NCBI RefSeq assembly: GCF_017873415.1
Contig: NZ_JAGGKD010000001.1
Location: 339,973 to 403,972 of the forward strand
Length of the DNA stretch: 64,000 bases
From: Methanolobus bombayensis
GTDB taxonomy: Archaea; Halobacteriota; Methanosarcinia; Methanosarcinales; Methanosarcinaceae
Direction: 5' to 3'
Translations under genes and position numbers: made by a program
Shown here: piece after piece, positions 17,870-26,330 of the stretch
How positions within the stretch are numbered: position 1 is the first letter of the stretch
Layout: every line of letters begins with the position of its first letter
Notes under the pieces: generated by a model
The model's database searches: none
Seen by the model: only the letters and a program-made list of their open reading frames with translations
What the model was told of the DNA's origin: nothing

Positions 17870-18565
17870 ATGAAAAGCAAAATAATTGGGATTATTCCTG
17901 CAAGAGGTGGCAGCAAAGGTGTTCCTGGTAAAAATGCCAAAGAACTCGCCGGAAAACCCCTTATTGCCTATACAATTGAAGCTGCGTTAGCATCCAAATA
18001 TCTGGATCAGGTGTTTGTTTCAACTGATGATATTGAGATTTCAAATATATCAGAAAAGTACAAAGCAAATGTAATTAAGCGTCCCAGTGAGCTTGCAAAA
18101 GATAACTCTCCAACAATTGATGCGATTTTTCATGCAATAGATACGATTCAAAATCAAAATATTGAAGTCGGAATGGTTGTTCTTTTACAACCAACTTCGC
18201 CTTTACGTACTACTTTTGATATAGATAAGGCTATAGAACTTTTCTCTGAAAAGAAGTGCGAATCGTTAGTTAGTGTTTGTGAGGCAGAGCATCCTCCTTT
18301 CTGGTATTCCCAAATTGAAGCAGGATATCTTAAACCCCTAATGAATGAAAAATATCTTAAAATGAGACGGCAGGACTTACCACGAACTTATCTCCCTAAT
18401 GGAGCTATTTATATTTCAATTCCTTCTACTTTAAAGAAATTCAATGGTTTTTATTGTTCAAAAACAATTCCATATATAATGCCATTACAGAGAAGTATTG
18501 ATATTGACAATGAAATCGACTTTATGACTGTTGAGACTATATTATATGAGAAAAAGTATATATAA
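17870..18565 (+). CDS. legF: CMP-legionaminic acid / acylneuraminate cytidylyltransferase
   Basis: 231 aa. The nucleotide-binding IIPARGGSKGVPGKN at the N-terminus is the hallmark of the NeuA/LegF/PseF family, and LLQPTSPLR (about residues 106-114) follows. The enzyme activates a nonulosonic acid with CTP before transfer. Together with the linked synthase, epimerase, aminotransferase and dehydratase, legionaminate is the most likely substrate; sialic or pseudaminic acid would be the alternatives. Gene order in the cassette runs backwards relative to the pathway: the last enzyme is encoded first. Confidence 0.9.
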   Translation: MKSKIIGIIPARGGSKGVPGKNAKELAGKPLIAYTIEAALASKYLDQVFVSTDDIEISNISEKYKANVIKRPSELAKDNSPTIDAIFHAIDTIQNQNIEVGMVVLLQPTSPLRTTFDIDKAIELFSEKKCESLVSVCEAEHPPFWYSQIEAGYLKPLMNEKYLKMRRQDLPRTYLPNGAIYISIPSTLKKFNGFYCSKTIPYIMPLQRSIDIDNEIDFMTVETILYEKKYI

Positions 18566-18653
18566 TCAGATTTTTTGCCTTATTATAAGGGTAAAGTTGG
18601 ATTTTTAGTAGTACAAAAAAAGACTGTATAATTAATATTTGAATGAGGGACTT

Positions 18654-19700
18654 ATGACTAAAATTAGGATTGAAAAAAGCTATATTGGTATAGGTAGTCC
18701 ATGTTTTATCATTGCAGAGGCTGGTGTAAATCACAATGGTGACATTGAGTTAGCAAAAAAATTAGTCGATGCTGCAAGCGATGCTGGTGCAGATGCTGTT
18801 AAGTTTCAGACTTTTATTGCAGAAGAACTTGTAACTAAAAATGCACCAAAGGCTGAATATCAGTTAGATAATACTGACAGCTCAGAATCTCAGTTTGAAA
18901 TGATAAAAAAACTGGAGTTATCAAAAGAAGGTCATAATGAATTAATTGAATATTGTAACAAGAAAAACATTATTTTTTTATCAACTCCTTTTGACAACAA
19001 AAGTGCTGATCTTCTTGAAGAACTAGAAGTTCCTCTTATAAAAATAGGTTCTGGAGAAGTTACAAACCACCCATTTTTAGAATATCTCTCTAAAAAAGGT
19101 CTTCCGATAATTCTTTCTACTGGTATGTCTACCCTTGAAGAGGTACGTGAGGCAGTGTCTGTAATAAAAAAGAACTGTAATAATCTGATTCTGCTTCATT
19201 GCGTGTCCAACTATCCGGCACGCATAGAAGATTCTAATTTGATGGCCATGAAGACAATGGAAAAAGAATTTGATATCCCTGTTGGATATTCTGATCATAC
19301 TCCCGGTATCTATGTTCCTCTTGCAGCCGTAGCCATGGGGGCACCGGTCATCGAAAAGCATTTTACCCTCGATAAAAGCCTTCCTGGTCCTGATCATCTT
19401 GCATCCCTTGAACCTTTTGAATTAAAGGAAATGGTCAAAGCTATAAGAATTGTAGAGAAAGCACATGGCTCCGGCGATAAAATGCCTGTGGATTCTGAGC
19501 TGGAAGTAAGGGATGTAGCAAGAAAAAGCATTGTTGCAAAGAATCCTATTCAGAAAAATACTGTGATAAAGGAAGATATGCTTTTATTTAAAAGACCAGG
19601 TATAGGTATACCTCCAAAGGACCTTATGCAAGTAGTGGGAAAAGTTGCTAAAGAAAATATCCATGCTGATGAGATGATATTGTTTGAGAAACTTGAATAA
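18654..19700 (+). CDS. legI: N-acetylneuraminate/legionaminate synthase
   Basis: About 348 aa. NeuB-type TIM barrel with CFIIAEAGVNHNGD, DAVKFQTF, IKIGSGE, LSTGMST and GYSDHTPG, and a C-terminal SAF (antifreeze-like) domain from ARKSIVAKNPIQ to the end. It condenses PEP with a 6-carbon N-acyl amino sugar to give the nine-carbon acid. The start is the ATG at 18654 with GAGG just upstream; an upstream in-frame TTG at 18639 is less likely. The end overlaps the formyltransferase gene by 17 bp. Confidence 0.92.
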   Translation: MTKIRIEKSYIGIGSPCFIIAEAGVNHNGDIELAKKLVDAASDAGADAVKFQTFIAEELVTKNAPKAEYQLDNTDSSESQFEMIKKLELSKEGHNELIEYCNKKNIIFLSTPFDNKSADLLEELEVPLIKIGSGEVTNHPFLEYLSKKGLPIILSTGMSTLEEVREAVSVIKKNCNNLILLHCVSNYPARIEDSNLMAMKTMEKEFDIPVGYSDHTPGIYVPLAAVAMGAPVIEKHFTLDKSLPGPDHLASLEPFELKEMVKAIRIVEKAHGSGDKMPVDSELEVRDVARKSIVAKNPIQKNTVIKEDMLLFKRPGIGIPPKDLMQVVGKVAKENIHADEMILFEKLE

Positions 19701-20472
19701 GAATGATTATCCTAGGATTGTTTATGCAGGTGACAGAGATATTAGTCAGTGGGTGCTTGAATTTATTCTTGAAAATGGTGTCAAACCCATTGCATTAATG
19801 GTTTCAGATAAGAACAAAGCAACTCATGATAAGGATCTTCTGGAGTTATGTGATTACCTTGAAAGTCAAAATGTACTGGAAGGGAGCAAGTTCAGAACAG
19901 GAGAGAGTATACAAAAACTCAAGGAGTTAGAACCCGATTATATTATTTGTGTACATTTTCCGTATGTTGTGCCAAAAGAGGTACTGGAAATCCCAAAATA
20001 TGGTGTACTAAACCTACATCCTGCATATCTTCCTTATAACCGTGGTTGGAATACACCTACATGGGCCATATATGATGGTACTCCTTATGGTGCAACATTA
20101 CATTTCATGAATGAAGGAATGGATGCAGGAGATATAATTCACCAAAAAGGGATAGAAATAATGCCTGATGATACAGCAGATTCCTTATATCAAAAAGTTA
20201 AAATGACAGAATTTGAATTATTTAAAGAAAGCTGGGAATCATTAGTTCATAACACTTATACTCTCAAAAAACAGGATTTAAACAAGGGAACTATATATAA
20301 AAAAGCAGATATTGAATCTATACAATTTATTGATCTAAGTGAAAATGTTAATACAGGTGATCTTATAAGGCTTTTCAGGGCTCTGACGACCAGCAACATT
20401 AAAGAAAGTGCTTATTTTGAAGTTGATGGCAAGAGATACCGTATTCAGATACATATTGAAGAGGATAGATGA
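19684..20472 (+). CDS. Sugar N-formyltransferase (Fmt-like fold)
   Basis: About 262 aa. The formyltransferase core is seen as VLNLHPAYLPYNRGWNTP with the catalytic Asn and His, and MDAGDIIHQ with the catalytic Asp. This is the N-H-D triad of enzymes using N10-formyltetrahydrofolate; here the closest analogy is to sugar N-formyltransferases rather than tRNA formyltransferase, since it lies in a sugar cassette and archaea do not formylate initiator Met-tRNA. The start is a TTG, either 19684 or 19693, both inside the end of legI, so translation is coupled. It occupies the place where a LegH-type acetyltransferase would be expected. Confidence 0.85.
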   Translation: MRNLNKNDYPRIVYAGDRDISQWVLEFILENGVKPIALMVSDKNKATHDKDLLELCDYLESQNVLEGSKFRTGESIQKLKELEPDYIICVHFPYVVPKEVLEIPKYGVLNLHPAYLPYNRGWNTPTWAIYDGTPYGATLHFMNEGMDAGDIIHQKGIEIMPDDTADSLYQKVKMTEFELFKESWESLVHNTYTLKKQDLNKGTIYKKADIESIQFIDLSENVNTGDLIRLFRALTTSNIKESAYFEVDGKRYRIQIHIEEDR

Positions 20473-20476
20473 TATA

Positions 20477-21631
20477 ATGGAAAGAAAAATATGTGTTATT
20501 ACCGGAACACGTGCAGAATATGGTTTATTATATCCGGTTATAAAGGCTATAAAATATCATCCAAAACTCAATCTTTCGATAATTGCTACTGGAATGCATC
20601 TTTCTCATGCGCATGGTTATACCATCAAGGATATAGAAAAGGACGGGTTCGATATAGATGTTGCTGTTGATATGCTTTTGAGCAATGATTCTGGGGCATC
20701 CATGGCAAAGTCATTGGGTATCGGTATAATAAGTATAACTCAGGCGCTGGAACAAATCAAACCAGATATTGTTCTGGTTCTAGGTGACAGGGGTGAACCA
20801 TTTGCAGCTACCATAGCATCATCACATATGAATATCCCTGTTGCACACATCCACGGCGGTGACTTCACTACCGGAGGATGTATAGATGAGAGTATACGTC
20901 ATTCAATGACCAAGTTTTCCCATATTCATTTTCCTGTTACAGAAGAAAGTGCGGAAAGGATCAGAAAACTCGGTGAGGAAGAATGGAGAATTAATGTAGT
21001 TGGTGCTCCAGGACTGGATACGATCTTAAATACAGATTTGATTCCATTTGATATTCTCGCAGAAAAATTTTCAATAAAAAGAAATGAACCTTTGTTGCTT
21101 GTAATACAGCATCCTGTAACTACTCAACCCGAAAAAGCAGGGCCGGAAATAAGAATTACCCTTGAAGCCCTTTCTGAACTTAATATCCAGACCATATTGA
21201 TTTATCCTAATTCGGATTCAGGTGGGAGGACAATAATTGAGGTAATCCAAGAATATGAGCACAAGGATTTTTTACATACTTTCAAGAACATACCTCGCAG
21301 GGAATTCATAAGTTTAATGAATATTGCAAGTGTTCTGATTGGTAATTCCAGTAGTGGAATGATCGAGTCTTCTTCATTCAAGTTACCTGTTGTTAATATT
21401 GGGATCAGGCAGGAAGGAAGACAGCGTTCTAATAATGTTATTGATGTACCAAATGATAAGGAAAAGATTCTGAGGGCTATTAATAAAGCATTATTTGATG
21501 AAAAATTCAAACAGGAAGTAAACAAATGCAAAAACCCATATGGTGATGGAAAGTCTGGTGTTAGGATTGCAGATGCTCTTGCAACGATAAGGCTTGACCA
21601 GCAATTGTTACAAAAGAAAAACACATATTGA
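20477..21631 (+). CDS. legG: UDP-sugar 2-epimerase, hydrolysing (NeuC/LegG type)
   Basis: About 385 aa. The N-terminus ICVITGTRAEYGLLYP is diagnostic of the NeuC/LegG family; GDRGEPFAA, HIHGGDFTTGG and NSSSGMIE also match the GT-B epimerase fold. It releases the nucleotide and epimerises C2, giving the 6-carbon substrate for the synthase. The ATG at 20477, 4 bp after the formyltransferase stop, is preferred over the longer frame from 20408, which would overlap the upstream gene by 65 bp; a GAGG lies at 20461. Confidence 0.92.
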   Translation: MERKICVITGTRAEYGLLYPVIKAIKYHPKLNLSIIATGMHLSHAHGYTIKDIEKDGFDIDVAVDMLLSNDSGASMAKSLGIGIISITQALEQIKPDIVLVLGDRGEPFAATIASSHMNIPVAHIHGGDFTTGGCIDESIRHSMTKFSHIHFPVTEESAERIRKLGEEEWRINVVGAPGLDTILNTDLIPFDILAEKFSIKRNEPLLLVIQHPVTTQPEKAGPEIRITLEALSELNIQTILIYPNSDSGGRTIIEVIQEYEHKDFLHTFKNIPRREFISLMNIASVLIGNSSSGMIESSSFKLPVVNIGIRQEGRQRSNNVIDVPNDKEKILRAINKALFDEKFKQEVNKCKNPYGDGKSGVRIADALATIRLDQQLLQKKNTY

Positions 21632-21658
21632 GTTTTATAGAGCACTTATAAAGGAGTA

Positions 21659-22795
21659 ATGATTTTGAACTGGAAAATTCCTCTTTTTAAAATATTCTGG
21701 GATGAATCTGATATTGAAAATGTTAGCAATTCAATAAAGTCTGGTATGTCCTGGGCAGAAGGTCCGGATATTCAGGAATTTGAAAGACTGATAGCAGATT
21801 TTATTAGTACTAAGTATTGTGTGACATTTAATTCTGGTACATCTGCTCAACATGCTTCAATGTTAGCTTACGGTATTTCTAAAGGTGATGAAGTAATTGT
21901 TCCTTCATTTACTTTCATCTCTACCGCCAATACTCCTCTTTTTGTTGGTGCAAAGCCCGTTTTTGCTGATATTGAAGAACAAACATTAGGGCTAAATCCT
22001 GATTCAGTACTTGAAAAAATAACACCTAGGACGAAAGCTATTATGCCAATTCATTATGGTGGCTGTCCATGTATGATAAGGGAACTTAAGGAAATAGCCG
22101 ATGACTATAATTTAATCTTAATAGAGGATGCAGCTGAGGCATTTGGTGCATCTGTTAAAGGTAAAAAAGTAGGGACATTTGGTGATTCCACAATGTTGAG
22201 CTTTTGCCAGAACAAGGTAATAACAACAGGAGAAGGTGGTGCAATGGTAACTGATTCCGATGAGATATATAGAAAATTGAAATTGGTTCGTTCACATGGA
22301 AGGGCAGATAATTCGCAATATTTTTCTTCTACTATATCTATGGACTATGTAACTCTGGGGTATAACTTCAGGATGTCAAGTCTTACAGCTTCTCTTGGGA
22401 TTGCACAAATGAAAAAAGTGGATGCTATAATTAAAATGAGGCAGGACAACTCCTCTTACTTGAACTCACGTTTGAAGAAAGAAGTGGCTGAACATATTTA
22501 TTTCCCAAACATGCCAGAAGGTCACGTCAATGTATATCAACTTTATACTGTTATTGCAAATGACAGGGATGGGTTGCAGGAACATCTAGCTAATAAGGGG
22601 ATAATGTCTAAAGTATATTTTTCACCTGTACACCGGTCTCACTTTTACAGAAATGTATTAAAGTATGAGTGTGATTTGCCTGTTACGGATAAAATTGCAG
22701 ATAATGTTCTTACTTTGCCCATGTACCCTGACCTGAAGCTAGATGAAATGGATTATTTGATTGATGAGATTACAAACTATTATGAGGGAAATTGA
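21659..22795 (+). CDS. legC: DegT/DnrJ-type sugar aminotransferase (LegC-like)
   Basis: 378 aa PLP enzyme. The aldimine Lys is in SFCQNKVITTGEGGA; NSGTSAQHASMLAY, IPIHYGG-like (PIHYGGCPC) and LIEDAAEAFGA are typical of the family. It would add the 4-amino group to the 4-keto sugar made by the dehydratase. AAGGAG lies only 2 bp before the ATG at 21659; a TTG two codons later (21665) has better spacing and could be the real start. It is followed by the dehydratase gene after 1 bp. Confidence 0.88.
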   Translation: MILNWKIPLFKIFWDESDIENVSNSIKSGMSWAEGPDIQEFERLIADFISTKYCVTFNSGTSAQHASMLAYGISKGDEVIVPSFTFISTANTPLFVGAKPVFADIEEQTLGLNPDSVLEKITPRTKAIMPIHYGGCPCMIRELKEIADDYNLILIEDAAEAFGASVKGKKVGTFGDSTMLSFCQNKVITTGEGGAMVTDSDEIYRKLKLVRSHGRADNSQYFSSTISMDYVTLGYNFRMSSLTASLGIAQMKKVDAIIKMRQDNSSYLNSRLKKEVAEHIYFPNMPEGHVNVYQLYTVIANDRDGLQEHLANKGIMSKVYFSPVHRSHFYRNVLKYECDLPVTDKIADNVLTLPMYPDLKLDEMDYLIDEITNYYEGN

Positions 22796-22796
22796 A

Positions 22797-23831
22797 ATGG
22801 GTTATGATAATTTTTTTAAGGAGAAATCAATCCTGGTAACCGGAGGGGCAGGGTCAATTGGCAGTGTATTGGTAAGGAAATTGCTTGAATTCGATCCTGA
22901 AGTGGTTAGGGTCTTTGATAATAATGAGACTGAAATATTCAATCTCTACAATGAGCTAGGTTCAGACAGAATACGACCGTTGATAGGTGATGTCAGAGAC
23001 AAAGAAAGGATATCAAGAGCTCTTGAGGGTATTGATATTCTATTTCATGCTTCAGCTTTAAAACATGTTCCTCTCTGTGAATATAACCCTCTTGATGCCG
23101 TAAAGACAAATATTCTTGGTACACAGAATGTGATGGACGCAGCACTTGATCATGAAATTGAAAAAGTGATCTTAATAAGTACGGACAAAGCAGCAAACCC
23201 TACTAATGTAATGGGAGCTACCAAGCTACTTGCTGAAAGGTTGACCGTTTCAATGAACTACTACAAGGGCAAGAGAAAAACATCATTTTCATGTGTTCGT
23301 TTTGGGAATGTCCTTAACACTCGTGGTTCAGTTATACCTCTTTTCAAAAATCAAATAATGAAAGGTGGTCCGGTAACTCTTACTGACCCTGATATGACTC
23401 GTTTTATGATGACAATCGAAAAAGCTGTTGACCTTGTATTCGAAGCAAGCAGGATATCTTCAGGAGGCGAAATATTTATTCTGAAAATGCCTGTGATCAA
23501 TATCAGGGAATTGGCAGAGGTCATGATCGAAAAATTTGCTCCTGAATATGGCTACAACTTCGCAGATATAACTGTTGAGGACATAGGCAAAAGGCCTGGT
23601 GAAAAGCTGTATGAGGAATTAATGACCGAGCACGAGGCTGAAAATGCTTATGAGGATGATAGGATGTTTATTTTGCCAACAGAGAATATGGGTCTTGCAG
23701 AAAGTTTCCTGTTAAATATTCCCGAAGGATTTGTGAAAACCCAAAAAGCAGTGTATTCGTCTAATTCTAATGATTCTGATCGCTTAAGTAAAGAAGGAAT
23801 CAAAGTACTATTGGATAAAATCTTTATTTGA
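22797..23831 (+). CDS. legB: UDP/GDP-GlcNAc 4,6-dehydratase, retaining type (LegB/PglF-like, soluble)
   Basis: About 344 aa. SDR-extended fold with SILVTGGAGSIGSVLVRKL, then ISTDKAANPTNVMGATK. The usual Tyr of YxxxK is a Met (NVMGATK), which is the mark of the retaining WbpM/PglF branch and not the inverting PseB branch, so the pathway should give legionaminic- or bacillosamine-type sugars, not pseudaminic acid. Unlike WbpM/PglF it has no N-terminal membrane domain. The ATG at 22797 follows the aminotransferase stop by 1 bp, with GAGG at 22784. Confidence 0.88.
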   Translation: MGYDNFFKEKSILVTGGAGSIGSVLVRKLLEFDPEVVRVFDNNETEIFNLYNELGSDRIRPLIGDVRDKERISRALEGIDILFHASALKHVPLCEYNPLDAVKTNILGTQNVMDAALDHEIEKVILISTDKAANPTNVMGATKLLAERLTVSMNYYKGKRKTSFSCVRFGNVLNTRGSVIPLFKNQIMKGGPVTLTDPDMTRFMMTIEKAVDLVFEASRISSGGEIFILKMPVINIRELAEVMIEKFAPEYGYNFADITVEDIGKRPGEKLYEELMTEHEAENAYEDDRMFILPTENMGLAESFLLNIPEGFVKTQKAVYSSNSNDSDRLSKEGIKVLLDKIFI

Positions 23832-23835
23832 CGAT

Positions 23836-24990
23836 GTGTTTCCAAGCGTATTTAATGGTGTAATATTGACCCAACGATTTTTAGCCATAGCTTCAAGATA
23901 TAATCATGTTTCTACTCTTGATCCGGTAGTTAAAACCTTCAAAAAAAGGAGTAGGAGGATTATCTATTTGAATGTGTCCTCATTTTATGAAAGAGTAAAC
24001 AGTAAATGCTCTAAAAGAAGTATAACTTCTGGGTCAGCAAGTTTATATCAAACCAGAATTATAGATAAAAGAACTCTATTAAAAGATAGACTGTTGGATA
24101 TTTGTGTTCTCTTCTCTTCCTTGCTTTTGAGGATATATAGGCCTTCAACGATATTGGTCGTAAGTGAAAATACCCTCCCAGAGAAAATAGCTGTTTTGGC
24201 TTCTAACAAGTTGCATATACCTACTATAAGGATACAAGAAGGTGTATACGGCAAATCTTATGTTCCCGGTATCATAAAGGTCAATATGCTCGCTGTAATG
24301 GGTCCATTCTTTAAAAGCCTCCTTATTGATTGTGGTGTTTCATCAAATATGATCACTGTTACAGGACAACCCCGGTATGATTCCCTGTTCCAACGCAAAA
24401 TGGAAAAAAGCTGTGTTTTTACAAAGCAGGAGTTAGATTTGCCTTCGGACAAAAAACTAGTATTGCTTGCAACACAACCTGTCAGTGATGATCAAAGGTG
24501 GGCCTTAATTTATTCAGTTTGCAATACTATTAGAGATAATTCTGAAATATTATTAATGATAAAACCCCATCCATCTGAATCAAATGACCTGCACGAAAAG
24601 GTGGTACATGAAACTCAGATACAAAATTATATGTTTTGTGAAAATATGGACATTATTGATTTGGTAAATGTTTGTGATGTTCTCATAACTATTCATTCCA
24701 CTGTGGCTTTAGAAGCTATGTTTTTTGAAAAGCCAGTAATAACTGTTAATTATAGTGGGCAGGAAGATATAATGTCCTATGCTGAAGAAGGTGCAGCAAT
24801 TGGTGTGTACTCTTTTAATGAATTAACTTTAGCTTTAGACAAGGCTCTACACGATGATTATTTGATTTCGCAGCTAAGGAAAAAACAAAAAGTATATTTG
24901 CATGATTATTTATATAGGATAGATGGTAAGGCATCAGAGAGAATAGTAACTATTGCGGAAACATTGGTGTATGATGAAAGGTGTATTTAA
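23836..24990 (+). CDS. Putative GT-B glycosyltransferase, paralog of the protein at 15806-17743
   Basis: 384 aa, begins with GTG at 23836 just after the dehydratase stop. The C-terminal two-thirds share the pattern of the larger protein at 15806: a KPHPSES-like motif, CDVLITIHSTVALEAM and KPVITVNYSG followed by GAAIGVYS. It lacks the long N-terminal half of that protein. Together the two bracket the legionaminate cassette, which makes both of them candidates for adding the activated sugar. The family also contains CDP-glycerol glycerophosphotransferases and epimerase-like proteins, so the donor is uncertain. Overlaps the next gene by one base (TAATG). Confidence 0.68.
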   Translation: MFPSVFNGVILTQRFLAIASRYNHVSTLDPVVKTFKKRSRRIIYLNVSSFYERVNSKCSKRSITSGSASLYQTRIIDKRTLLKDRLLDICVLFSSLLLRIYRPSTILVVSENTLPEKIAVLASNKLHIPTIRIQEGVYGKSYVPGIIKVNMLAVMGPFFKSLLIDCGVSSNMITVTGQPRYDSLFQRKMEKSCVFTKQELDLPSDKKLVLLATQPVSDDQRWALIYSVCNTIRDNSEILLMIKPHPSESNDLHEKVVHETQIQNYMFCENMDIIDLVNVCDVLITIHSTVALEAMFFEKPVITVNYSGQEDIMSYAEEGAAIGVYSFNELTLALDKALHDDYLISQLRKKQKVYLHDYLYRIDGKASERIVTIAETLVYDERCI

Positions 24991-25973
24991 TGGCTGAAAG
25001 TTCTAAAAACAATTCGGAATCCAGTATCAGTGATAAAATCTATAAGGTCAGAAAATGGGGTTTGATCCCAAGTCTTAAGTGGTATTATTATGTTCATTAC
25101 AAGATAGGGAGTTTGCAGAAAATAAGAAAGACTGCAAATTTCCCTCTGAATATGATGATGGAGGTCACGAATCATTGCAATTTGAAATGTATTATGTGTC
25201 CGCGAGAGATTATGACTCGGAAAGAGGGTGTCATGGACCTAGAATTATTTAAGAAAGTAATAGATGACACAACAAAATTCAAAAAGCCTTATCTTTTGAC
25301 CCTGCACTTTTCCGGAGAACCGCTTATAAATAAGAAATTACCAGAAATGATAAGATACGCAAAAGATAAAGGTGTCCCAATAGTCAAGTTCAATTCGAAT
25401 GCTATGCTTCTTGATGAAAAGATGTCTGAACAGATTCTTGGATCCGGACTGGATATTCTGACAATTGCAATTGAATCGACAAAAGACATTCATGATAAGT
25501 TCAGGGTTGGTTCCGATTTTGAGCAGGTCACAAGAAATGTTCAGAATATTGTTGAAATGAAAAAGAAAAAAGGATTAAAGAAACCTTCTATCAGGGTCCA
25601 AATGCTAACTTCCAAGGATACTGATGAAAAGGATATACAGGCTGGAATTGATTTGTGGGAGCCAATTGTTGATTATGTGAAGATTGAGTCGATTTCAACG
25701 GCTGGAGGACAAATTGAGGATTTCGGCTCAACAAGATCACAGAAAAAGTTATGCAAGGAGATATGGACCAACATGGTTATTCTGTGGAATGGGGATGTGA
25801 CCGTTTGTTGTGTTGACCATAACGCTGCCCTTAAAGTCGGGAATGTAAATGAGAGCTCCATTGAAGAGATATGGAATGGTGAAAAATACCAAAGACTTCG
25901 TGACCTTCACAGAAAAGGAGATCTTGACAAAATACCTTTGTGTGATAGTTGTCTGAATGCAAATCATGGATAA
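24990..25973 (+). CDS. Radical SAM protein with SPASM-type C-terminus
   Basis: About 327 aa. The radical SAM cluster motif CNLKCIMC (Cx3Cx2C) is at about residues 65-72, followed by a GEPL motif. The C-terminal Cys groups (CKEIW, VTVCCVDH, CDSC) fit a SPASM or twitch domain holding extra Fe-S clusters. The start ATG overlaps the stop of the preceding transferase gene. Such proteins in glycan islands often modify sugars or lipid carriers, but the substrate here is unknown. Confidence 0.82.
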   Translation: MAESSKNNSESSISDKIYKVRKWGLIPSLKWYYYVHYKIGSLQKIRKTANFPLNMMMEVTNHCNLKCIMCPREIMTRKEGVMDLELFKKVIDDTTKFKKPYLLTLHFSGEPLINKKLPEMIRYAKDKGVPIVKFNSNAMLLDEKMSEQILGSGLDILTIAIESTKDIHDKFRVGSDFEQVTRNVQNIVEMKKKKGLKKPSIRVQMLTSKDTDEKDIQAGIDLWEPIVDYVKIESISTAGGQIEDFGSTRSQKKLCKEIWTNMVILWNGDVTVCCVDHNAALKVGNVNESSIEEIWNGEKYQRLRDLHRKGDLDKIPLCDSCLNANHG

Positions 25974-26330
25974 GGTCTCTATTGTGGCTGATAAGAACAA
26001 TGTCAGGATACTGCTGACCACATATTCATGTAACTAATGGATGATCTCAAAATTAGCTATCTTTAGAGTACAAAGTCACTCCAATTGACAAGAACGGAAA
26101 TGATGATATTTTCATTTTGATCGTCGACTCTTTACTGAATCATATGCTCACAGATAGGTTCCATTTGTAAGGAAAATGGGGTAAAGGATTGAAGGAATAA
26201 ATTTAGTGCATTCTTTGGAAGAAACTGGAAAAAGACCGCCACGATCAAATAGCATTTGAAGTATTGTGGTCTAAAAGCGACTCAATGGATACCAACAGCT
26301 TTAAAGTCTTGATGTTTTAATTGAAAGCAA
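25974..26330 (+). other. 357-bp gap with possible decayed coding sequence
   Basis: No intact gene. On the plus strand one frame from about 26070 reads YKVTPIDKNGNDDIFILI and onwards to a stop near 26170, and after several stops again LWKKLEKDRHDQIAFEVLW up to about 26320. This looks like an old coding sequence with point stops, but I do not recognise the family. No promoter or structured RNA is evident. Confidence 0.3.

Noticed and set aside
17870..18565. Sialic acid (Neu5Ac) or pseudaminic acid as the product of the cassette
   Set aside because: An aminotransferase and a 4,6-dehydratase are linked, which Neu5Ac does not need, and the dehydratase has Met instead of Tyr, which argues against the pseudaminate branch; legionaminate-type remains the best fit.
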